Assembly (NCBI GenBank): GCA_037953745.1
Contig: JBAKBP010007902.1
Location: forward strand, 1-64,000
Direction: 5' to 3'
Length of the DNA: 64,000 nt
Source: Lithodes maja
Lineage: Eukaryota > Arthropoda > Malacostraca > Decapoda > Lithodidae
Numbering within the stretch: the stretch's first letter is position 1; each line of letters starts with the position of its first letter. Made by a program: the position numbers and the translations under genes. Below, piece after piece: positions 34,515 to 42,607 of this stretch. The notes beneath the pieces are model-generated. The model searched no databases, had not been told where the DNA came from, and worked only from the letters and a program-made list of their open reading frames with translations.

Positions 34515-35020
34515 TGTTTATATTTATGTAGCCTACAGTTAAAAATATACAACACACTTAATAAAATTACAGTAAAATTAAACTACTACCTGGGATAAAC
34601 CCAGGTAGCGCCGTCCCCGTTTGTGTCACCCTATCTTGAAAAAAGAACAAATGGAAAAAATAAATAGAAATGGGTGTTTGCGAGGTCACCACGAGCAGGT
34701 GGGGTACGACTTGATTACCTTCCTAAGAAGGTAACCCAACCGAGGTGTCGCAAGTACTAGGCAAAGATGAAATTGAAAACTTTAACCGTGTTTTGGGCCT
34801 TCAGCAGTAGCAGATACGTCACTCGGAAAACTAAACCTCATTGGTTACGATACTGCCACTGCGCAAATGAAGCATATGATGATAGGAACCCAAAACTACC
34901 ATTATAATTTTGCTACCTATATTGTAGCGCCTCCTATATATTGACCAAAATTGGAAAAAAACACTCGCAAATAAGGCTGCGAGTCTTTTCAAAAAAATTA
35001 CCATCTACAGTATAATACTA

Positions 35021-36006
35021 CAGTAAACTTCCGTTAATCCGAAGGGCAGCGGACCGGCCCTCGTTCGGATTAGTGGATTTTTCGGATTATCGGACTTTAC
35101 CCCTATGAACCTGTGTATGACGAAAACATTGAGACATTAGGCCACCCAAATGACACAATGGTGCACACACACATATCATATGTTCATGAAATCACTTCAA
35201 AAGTTTACCATTGTCATTGTAGCCTATTACCTACTTCAAAACATTCAGATTAATGGTCAAAGGAATCTGCTGATATAAACGTCTTCTTCTTCTTCCGTCT
35301 ACTAGCGAGTTTGTCTTGCTCTTTAAGATCAGATGTGGTTCGGGAAGTAATGCCTTAACAACGGCACTTCCCTGAGAAGTTCTTGTAATTTTCCTTTTGT
35401 GATTTTCCTTTTGTGATGTGCTCTGTTATATTATATTGTATTGAAAGCACCCTTCTCTTGTTGTCTTGAAAGCACCCTTGGGACGCTCCGATCACTGAAC
35501 TATAAATAGTAGCATATCGGAACGTCCAAAGGTGCGTTTTCAAGCTCAAGGCTAATACATCCAAAGGTGCGTTTTCAAGCTCAAGACTGAATGCGCTTGC
35601 AGAAAATGCGGTGCAAGCCAGTAGCGCATCGGAGCGTCCCAAGGATGCGTTCAAGAGCAAAACAAACTCTCTAGCAGACGATGTGGAAGAAGAAGAAGAA
35701 GGTATTAACGTTTATATCAGTAGCTTCCTTTGACCATTAATCTGAATGTTTTGAAGTAGGTAATAGGCTACAATGACAATGGTAAACTTTTAAAGTGAAT
35801 TCATGAACATATGATATGTGTGTGCTCCATTATGTGTCATTTGAGTGGCCTAATGCCTCAAAAAGGGGACTTTGGGACTTCTTGAAATTCGGACCAACTT
35901 CTTGAAATTCGGACCATCGGGTGAATTCGGATTTGGCCTCAAATTGAAAAATTCGGACTATTGGGAGATTCGAATCATCGGTCGTCGGATTAACGGACTT
36001 TTACTG
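35021..36006. mobile_element. foldback pogo/Tigger-like element, 986 bp
   Basis: Ends CAGTAAACTTCCGTTAATCC and complement of CAGTAAAAGTCCGTTAATCC, flanked by TA (35019-35020, 36007-36008). The two halves are largely inverted copies: TCATTGTAGCCTATTACC on the left returns as GGTAATAGGCTACAATGA on the right. No transposase. An inverted second copy at 52540-57816 is interrupted by a piggyBac. Confidence 0.85.
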
Positions 36007-36264
36007 TAGTTTTTTTTTTTTTTTTTAAAGACCTCCGTCTACGTATTGTGAAAAACCTGTTATCCTCCGGCAAATTGTGGGGTTGAGTGAGTGAAGGGGG
36101 GGACAGTGAATGAAGGAGGCTGCATGTTTTTCATAATACGTGTTGCTAGCCCCAAACGCGCGAGCAACTGTGGCTTTCAACCATCCGACACATCCCTAGG
36201 TTAGGTTAGGGTAATGTATTTTTGTATCCAAAGGCAGTCACAATAGACAGGAACATGATGGTGA

Positions 36265-36781
36265 TGGCGGGTGCCCGACCCCGAAAGGGGTTGAAATAGG
36301 GGAGCTATCCCCCCGCCAAAGGCGGCTTTCTAGGGCCTTTCCTAGCTGATGCTGAGAGGATTGGGTTCTAGTCATGTGGTGATGGGCTGGTCTATCAGAG
36401 TGAGAACTGAGCGATCTCTGCCATACCCATAGCTTACTCTGACTGTTCCTTTAACTTATATATTTTCTAGATCTCAAGTGACGGCGTCTTTAACGTGGAT
36501 TGACCTCCCAATCTACCAAGATTGGAAGCCAAAGCGTCACATTTTTCCCTTGCCTCTCAACTTTCTCTTCATAATTGCTGAGGGGCACAGGGCCCTGGGT
36601 GGGGCTTTGGTTTCCCGGACGTTTCTGCACCCTCCTCAGCTCCCCGCCATGGAGTGGCTTCGATCACCCAGGCTTTATTGTGGTCGGCAGGGAGGGTTCT
36701 GTGGGGGCGCTCGGTTATGGCCTTGGAATTGCTCGGGGCCTTGGGGCTGTTCGGCCAGGCAGCTTGGGGAACAACAACAAC
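36265..36781 (+). mobile_element. CAA-tailed SINE-like repeat, full length
   Basis: 517 bp between AACATGATGGTGA at 36252-36264 and 36782-36794. Begins TGGCGGGTGCCCGACCCCG, ends GGCTGTTCGGCCAGGCAGC and (AAC)n. Spurious ORFs on both strands are products of the repeat. Confidence 0.9.
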
Positions 36782-36821
36782 AACATGATGGTGAGCGTCC
36801 GCGATGTGTAAACAAGACGGG

Positions 36822-37204
36822 CGGTCTATCAGAGTGAGAACTGAGTGAACTCTGCCATACCCATAGCTTACTCTGACTGTTCCTTTTACTTATATATTTT
36901 CTAGATCTCGAGTGATGGCGTCTCTTCCGTGGATTGACCTCCCAATCTACCAAGATAGGAAGCCAAAGCGTCACATTTTTCCCTTGCCCCTCAACTTTCT
37001 CTTCATAATTGCTGAGGGGCACAGGGCCCTGGGTGGGGCTTTGGTTTCCCGGGCGTTTCCCCACCTCCCCGCCATGGAGTGGCTTCGGTCACCCAAGCTT
37101 TATTGTGGTCGGCAGGGAGGGTTCTGTGGGGGCGCTCGGATACGGCCTTGGCCGTGCTCGGAGCCTTGGGGCTGTTCGGCCAGGCAGCTTGGGGAACAAC
37201 AACA
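36822..37204 (+). mobile_element. CAA-tailed SINE-like repeat, 5'-truncated
   Basis: Starts within the repeat at GGTCTATCAGAGTGAGAAC and continues to GGGGAACAACAACAAA, with a 15-bp deletion relative to other copies near 37058. No clear target duplication. Confidence 0.75.
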
Positions 37205-37777
37205 AATACATTCTTGCCGCGGCAGCCCCCACCCATAATACTAGGATAGGTTAAGTAAGGTTGTTAGGTTAGGCCAGTGGTCTTCATTGCGCGGCTCGCG
37301 AGCCAGTGGCGGCTCGCAATTACCTAATTGGCGGCTCGCAAGAGAGGAAACAGAGAGAGAGAGAGAGAGAGAGAGAATGTCATCAGTAATCAGAGAAAAG
37401 TCCAAAGTATTAAATATAAATTGCATCATTATGCCGTATCAGACGGATCACTTAATAAAATTACTAATGGGAATAGGCCTACTGGCCCTGGCAATTCTTT
37501 ACTTTTCATAATTATTCAACACAAAGAGAAAAGGAGAAAAGAGAGAGCAACCATTATACAGGAATGATGAGAGAGAGAGAGAGAGAGAGAGTAGAACGAG
37601 CCTTCTGTACATGAACGATTACAGGACGTTTCGACGGTGTGCCAGTTCGACGGTGCTAATTGGACGGTTCGACAGTACCGTCGAACCTCCGTCGAAATGT
37701 CTTTTATTTTTATTATATTTGTATAGGCCTAGTGTTTTTTCAATTGTATTTGTTGATTATATATAATATTCTTATGT
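37205..37777. other. no gene seen; microsatellites and short palindromic cluster
   Basis: At 37215-37275 is a reverse GGCAGCCCCC / TAGGTTAGG-type module. From 37275, CAGTGGTCTTCATTGCGCGG resembles a hAT-element end, but no opposite end was found. (AG)n tracts occur at 37351-37374 and 37568-37591. At 37623-37698 the word TTCGACGG or its complement recurs four times and the outer parts (GACGTTTCGACGG and CCGTCGAAATGTC) can pair. Confidence 0.4.
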
Positions 37778-37974
37778 TTAACCCCTCCAACCCGGATGGG
37801 CTCTTATACGCCCATATCAACCTCGGCCCGCGCAACCCGGATGGTCTCTTATACGCCCCTTGCTTGCATGCTTGCTTTTCGAAAGCCGCGCGTACATTTT
37901 GGTATCATGGGACGGTAGGTGGCGCCACCCGGCGTAAACGACGCCACAACAACAGTCTCTACCCCGACGCCATC

Positions 37975-40860
37975 ATGGACAGTACACCAAATAGTGATTC
38001 CGCCGTGTCCGACAGCGGGCTTCCTACGACGCCCTTGCTAGTGCGTCGTGCCTTACCCCGACGCCATCGCCTAAATGTGTTATCTCCCGGAGGTATTGAG
38101 ACGACTTTGAGACTTTATGAGAAAGCTGATGCCAAGCATAAGATTGATGAAGAAGTGAGTGACCACTCGAGTAATTATAAGTCGAGTGATTATGGCCATG
38201 AGAGTGATAAAGAACAATTCCTGGGATTTGCGAGAGAATTTGACAGTGATGAGAGTGATGAAGGTAATGTACCAGTTGTTGAGGAAGCTGGTTTACCTAA
38301 AGACAGTGAACTTGAGAGAGTGAGTGAGTGGGAGAGTTCAAGGTCACTCACCAAATTTCGCATAAGTGACACGACTCCAAGCCCTTCCCCAGGTAAATCG
38401 CCTTTCAAGCTACATTTGTACAAGCGAAAAATACTTGAGAAGGCGGCCGCGGCAGCTAGGGAACAAGCAAAAATACTTGGTGAGGATGAGGCTGTGAGTG
38501 AGGGTCAGCGTGGTGACCCTTCTCGACCGCCATTGTCTCCCTTATCTACCCACGCCACCCAAGATGACCCGGATGCCCCGCATTCTTCCCCACCACCCCC
38601 ACCATTGCCAAGGGTTGAGGACCCCCCACTTTCGGCCTATTTGCCTCCTAGGTCCCCCGACAGGAGACATACTGCTGCCGAAAAGGGGAAAGGTAGAAAA
38701 TATACTAAGAAAATTAAGAAAAGTAAGAGAGTTTTGTTCGAGGCTCCCGCGGCGGCGTCCACCCCGGCCGGCCCCAGCCATACGTCCCCGCAACTTTCCC
38801 CACGGTCCTCCCCACCTCTCCCGCCTTCAACATGTCTTCCTGCAGAAGTCTTTGAGCTCGCATCACCAATACCTGGGCCTAGTGAAAGTGAATCATTGCT
38901 TTCTGTCACTCGTCGCAGGCCAAGGAGCCCGGGACCTCGGGAGGACACAGCCTCACCTGCCACTCCTTCCCCACCTCGCCCACCCGCACGCCGCCCACGC
39001 ATCACTGGTTCCCCGCCAGATTATGTGGGGGCCACTGATGATGAAGGGTACCTCTCTGAAGACTCTGGCCATGATTACATAGGTCCACCGTCAGGGCAAG
39101 ATGACCACGATGACGATGAATATATGGACATCGACGACCCTCGACCCACCCGCTTGGCCCGGCTTCGTGCTGCCCGTCTTCCTGCCCGCCGCCCTGGCCG
39201 CCGCCCTCGCCGCCCTAGGGCGCGCGCCTCCCGAGTTGGCCGTGGGCGTGCTGGGCCACCAGTTGGAGCTCCTCGTCGGCGTAGACAAGACCCATTCTAC
39301 GTTTTTCAGTGGCAAGACATAGTTGATGGGGATGTATACAACCCTGATGTGCCAGCTTTTGATGAGGCACTGGAGGGTTCAGGCATTACCCCCAATTTTC
39401 CTGCAGGCCCCAATGCTCCACCACACGAACTATTTGAGGCATTCTTTGATGAGGAGGTGGTAGGCTATGTTGTCAAAGAGACAAACAAGCAGCACCAATT
39501 CCAGGTCCACTTTTTGGGCAAGGTGACCAAGGGCCATATGAGGAAGTGGACCCCAGTGACTCATAAAGAATTCATGGTGTTCCTGGCACTCACCATGCTA
39601 ATGCCTCATGTCAAGAAGCATAGGTTGCCTGACTATTGGATCACCAATGATCTGATTTCCACCCCTGCCTTCGGGAAATATATGGCTCGCGACCGGTACC
39701 TTGATATCCTCGCAGCGCTCCATCTTGTCACCAACACCGACGTCCACCGCCCAGACAAGCTGTGGAAGATTAGGACGTTGTATGAGATGATGCGAGAACG
39801 CTTCACCTCCTACTTCAAGCCCTTCCGCAAGGTCGTCATTGACGAGTCTCTTGTGCTGTTCCGGGGAAAACTCAGCTTCCGGCAGTACATCCCCTCAAAA
39901 AGACATCGCTTTGGCATAAAATTCTTTGTGCTGTGCGACTGCCAAACTGGCTATGTCCTGGACTTCCTGGTCTACAGCGGGAAGGAAGGGGACGTGCTTG
40001 TGGACCCCCTCATTGGCTTTGGCGGAGCAGTGGTGCAAGCCATGATGGACCGCTACTTCCATAAGAATCACGTCCTCTACACGGACAACTATTACACGTC
40101 CCCCACTCTCTCACAGTACCTGCATGAGCGCAAGACGGGGACTGTAGGCACAGTACGAGGGAAAAGGAAGGGCATGCCACCTTTCCCTCCAAAGACCAAA
40201 AAAGGTGATGTCTTCAAGAAGAAGTCGGGGCCCATTCTGGCTATCCACTGGCACGACCAGCGGAAGGTCAACCTCCTGACCACCATCCACAAGGGGGAAA
40301 TGGTGGAGACTGGCAAGGTGGATCGCCGCACCCAGGCCAGGGTGACCAAGCCCGATGCTGTCCTGGACTACAACATCAACATGAGGCTGGTGGACAAGTC
40401 CGACATGCAGATAGGCTTCATTGACTGCCTGCGTACCTCGTGCAGATGGTACAAAAAGTTCTTTCTGCATATGGTGGACATGTCAGTTCTGAATGCCTAT
40501 AATATATACAGGCTTCGGAATGAGAACCCACCCCTGAAGTTCAATAGCCTGCGGAGGTTCCAAAAGCAGGTGTTGACGGAGCTCCTGGAGAAGTATGCTA
40601 CGCCACAGAGGGCAGTGGCACATGCTGGGCCCGCCGTTCTCGACCGCTTGCAGTCTGGTCCATACTTGCTTAGGCACAGGCTTGTTTTCCTGCCTCAGAA
40701 TGAATCACAAAGAACACAGCAGAAGCGGTGCCATGTCTGCTACAACAGCAGGGTGAGGCCGAACCCAGGTAAAAAGTCAACCATGGAGTGTGTTACGTGC
40801 AAGGTGGCACTCTGTGCTGTAGAGTGCTTCTTTGATTACCACTCCAAGCTGGAGTTCTAA
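37975..40860 (+). CDS. piggyBac-type transposase, intact (961 aa)
   Basis: A DDE/D transposase that would excise and reinsert the element at TTAA. The ATG at 37975 (MDSTPNSDSAVSD) is chosen because the sister copy at 56907 starts identically. Residues 1-430 are acidic/Ser-rich, then Pro-rich, then strongly Arg-rich (around residue 400-430), and likely disordered. The core begins near residue 438 (DPFYVFQWQDIVDG). Catalytic Asp candidates are D623 in KVVIDESLVLFRG, D704 in LYTDNYYTSP and D807 in LVDKSDMQIGF. The C-terminal Cys/His domain has CHVC (919-922), then CVTCKVALCAVEC (from 939) and a final DYHSKLEF. It is longer than the roughly 600 residues of the classical moth enzyme, mainly through its N-terminus. 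No break seen. Confidence 0.92.
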   Translation: MDSTPNSDSAVSDSGLPTTPLLVRRALPRRHRLNVLSPGGIETTLRLYEKADAKHKIDEEVSDHSSNYKSSDYGHESDKEQFLGFAREFDSDESDEGNVPVVEEAGLPKDSELERVSEWESSRSLTKFRISDTTPSPSPGKSPFKLHLYKRKILEKAAAAAREQAKILGEDEAVSEGQRGDPSRPPLSPLSTHATQDDPDAPHSSPPPPPLPRVEDPPLSAYLPPRSPDRRHTAAEKGKGRKYTKKIKKSKRVLFEAPAAASTPAGPSHTSPQLSPRSSPPLPPSTCLPAEVFELASPIPGPSESESLLSVTRRRPRSPGPREDTASPATPSPPRPPARRPRITGSPPDYVGATDDEGYLSEDSGHDYIGPPSGQDDHDDDEYMDIDDPRPTRLARLRAARLPARRPGRRPRRPRARASRVGRGRAGPPVGAPRRRRQDPFYVFQWQDIVDGDVYNPDVPAFDEALEGSGITPNFPAGPNAPPHELFEAFFDEEVVGYVVKETNKQHQFQVHFLGKVTKGHMRKWTPVTHKEFMVFLALTMLMPHVKKHRLPDYWITNDLISTPAFGKYMARDRYLDILAALHLVTNTDVHRPDKLWKIRTLYEMMRERFTSYFKPFRKVVIDESLVLFRGKLSFRQYIPSKRHRFGIKFFVLCDCQTGYVLDFLVYSGKEGDVLVDPLIGFGGAVVQAMMDRYFHKNHVLYTDNYYTSPTLSQYLHERKTGTVGTVRGKRKGMPPFPPKTKKGDVFKKKSGPILAIHWHDQRKVNLLTTIHKGEMVETGKVDRRTQARVTKPDAVLDYNINMRLVDKSDMQIGFIDCLRTSCRWYKKFFLHMVDMSVLNAYNIYRLRNENPPLKFNSLRRFQKQVLTELLEKYATPQRAVAHAGPAVLDRLQSGPYLLRHRLVFLPQNESQRTQQKRCHVCYNSRVRPNPGKKSTMECVTCKVALCAVECFFDYHSKLEF

Positions 40861-41129
40861 TAATCATACTGAAATTGCCAAATAAAATGACAATATGTAC
40901 ACTATAATTATATATAGGCAAAAAGTGGAAGAAAACCAATTTATTATAATACAAAAGTCAAGTATTATGAGAAAATTGATACAAATACAATTCCACCATA
41001 ATAATATGTGAAAGTGACACATATGTATATACCAAGTGACATTCATATGATTAGAACCTATAGAAATATATAAATCAGTGAAAAAAGACACAATAAATTG
41101 TATATAAAACGTTTACAAATCATATAACT

Positions 41130-41660
41130 AAGTGAAAGTGACACAAGACCTAAGATTTGATGGCCAAAGTATAATAAACACCTGTGATAACGAATAATCA
41201 GTACCTAATACAACAATAACCTACCTCAATTACTAATAAAATGTACGGTATCGAGTGAAAATGAGCATTATCAGTGACAGTGACACTCTCTAAAGCATAT
41301 TTGTCAAAGTGAAAGTGACACAAGACCTAAGATTTGATGGCCAAAGTATAATAAACACCTGTGATAACGAATAATCAGTGCCTAATACAACAATAACCTA
41401 CCTCAATTACTAATAAAATGTACGGTATCGAGTGAAAATGAGCATTATCAGTGACAGTGACACTCTCTAAAGCATATTTGTCAAAGTGAAAGTGACACAA
41501 GACCTAATATTTGATGGCCATAGTATAATAAACACCTGTGATAACGAATTATCAGTGCCTAATACAACAATAACATACCTCAATTACGAATAAAATGTAC
41601 GGTATCGAGTGAAAATTACCAATATCAGTGAAAGTGATACCCTAATAAACATATTTTATA
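41130..41660. repeat. 177-bp tandem repeat in the piggyBac 3' region, 3 copies
   Basis: AAGTGAAAGTGACACAAGAC starts at 41130, 41307 and 41484. The same array, reversed, is at about 53200-53740 in the sister element. The word AGTGAAAGTGACA also recurs outside the array (for example 41004, 41632). Confidence 0.85.
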
Positions 41661-42055
41661 TAATTGGCCTCAAAATAACTAGAAAATATCAAATAAACAT
41701 CACATTCTCAATATCAAACACTAAAATCGTCTAAGGGAGATAAATACTTTGGCGCGGCGAGCGGCTAGGTGCGTCGTAGCCCTGGCCGGGCCGACGCTTT
41801 CGGACGCGGGAGGAATTTCCCGCATAAAAAAGCACTCGTCTTCCCGCGCTCACCATTATGCAACCAGAGGGGCTAGAGACCTCTACTCAATGCCATTCGA
41901 CAGAGGAAGGTTTGTGGAACATTATTCTTTTTTATTCACAACATTACATGCCATATTCATTGATTTTCAGAGTAGTTAACATAGGCCAAAGATCGTCAAA
42001 ACCCCCGGTACAGCAGTACAGTCGCGAGCTACAGCCCCCGGGGCTGGAGGGTTAA

Positions 42056-42594
42056 TAGGGTAAACCTGACTTTTTGGACAGACAGCGATTTCAGTAAGTT
42101 TTAGTTTGTATTATTTAATTTTTCCTTCAGATATAGTGTTGTTTTATACTGAAGAGGAGCTGAAATGAGTATTTACCCATTATCCAACAATCTAAAAACA
42201 CGCCCCCCACTAGTGGGGAGGGCTATGAAGTTCAGGGAAAATGAGGGGTTAAAAGCGTAAAAATACAATAATATAGCGTTTTGTATCAAAACTTGGCTCG
42301 GGTTTTCCCAAATTGCAAACCCATAAAACCCAATTTTGTGAATACCCGAGCCAACTTTTGACGAAAGCTGGCTCGGATTTCACGGGGTGGAGTGGGTAGC
42401 TTAAATTAATATCTTATGTTATAAAAATAGTCAACTTTGGGAAGACATTAGCCTAACCTAACAACCTTACCTAACCTATCCTAGTATTATGGGTGGGGGC
42501 TACCGCCCCCACACCCCCGCTGGTTGGGTTAGGCTATTATTATTTTATTTTTTATTTTTTTTTAATGTGCTAGGCTATTAGCCTAACCTAACAA
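42056..42594. other. no gene seen; contains the CCTAA/GGGGGC module
   Basis: TTGGCTCGGGTTTTCCCAAA near 42292 and CCCGAGCCAACTTTTG near 42345 form an inverted pair. The module GCCTAACCTAACAACCTTAC followed by GGGTGGGGGCTACCGCCCCC lies at 42447-42512. A second CCTAAC stretch at 42581-42604 is the LINE insertion site. Confidence 0.4.
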
Positions 42595-42607
42595 CCTAAC
42601 AACCACC

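Larger units (their letters stand above)
30060..34865 (-). mobile_element. L2/CR1-like LINE, near full length
   Basis: Minus-strand element with 5' UTR (about 34515-34865), ORF1, ORF2 and a (TTA)n tail seen on plus as (AAT)n at 30060-30080. Only a 4-base AAAT can be proposed as target duplication. A 3' fragment of the same family is at 51217-51673, nearly identical over the C-terminal 90 codons. Confidence 0.85.
29760..34946. mobile_element. hairpin DNA element interrupted by the L2-like LINE
   Basis: GGTCAATATACAGGAGGCGC at the left and GCGCCTCCTATATATTGACC at the right, flanked by AAAATTGG at 29752-29759 and 34947-34954. The LINE at 30060-34865 sits in the right arm, splitting TATATAGAAAT from GAAGCATATGATG. 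Without it the element is about 380 bp. Confidence 0.85.
37782..42051 (+). mobile_element. piggyBac element, complete and apparently intact
   Basis: TTAA at 37778-37781 and 42052-42055. The left end CCCCTCCAACCCGGATGG contains two copies of a CTCTTATACGCCC module (37800-37855). The right end inward is CCCTCCAGCCCCGGGGGC. One long transposase ORF lies at 37975-40860; 177-bp repeats follow. The element at 52810-57100 is a close relative in opposite orientation. Confidence 0.9.

Noticed and set aside
36478..37254. Several 60-130-residue frames on both strands in the CAA-tailed repeats
   Set aside because: They recur in every repeat copy in differing frames with indels; no domain is visible and the repeat is non-autonomous.
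37660..37974. Extended N-terminus of the intact piggyBac transposase beginning at 37660
   Set aside because: That start would be a TTG lying outside the element's TTAA boundary; the conserved ATG at 37975 is shared with the sister copy.
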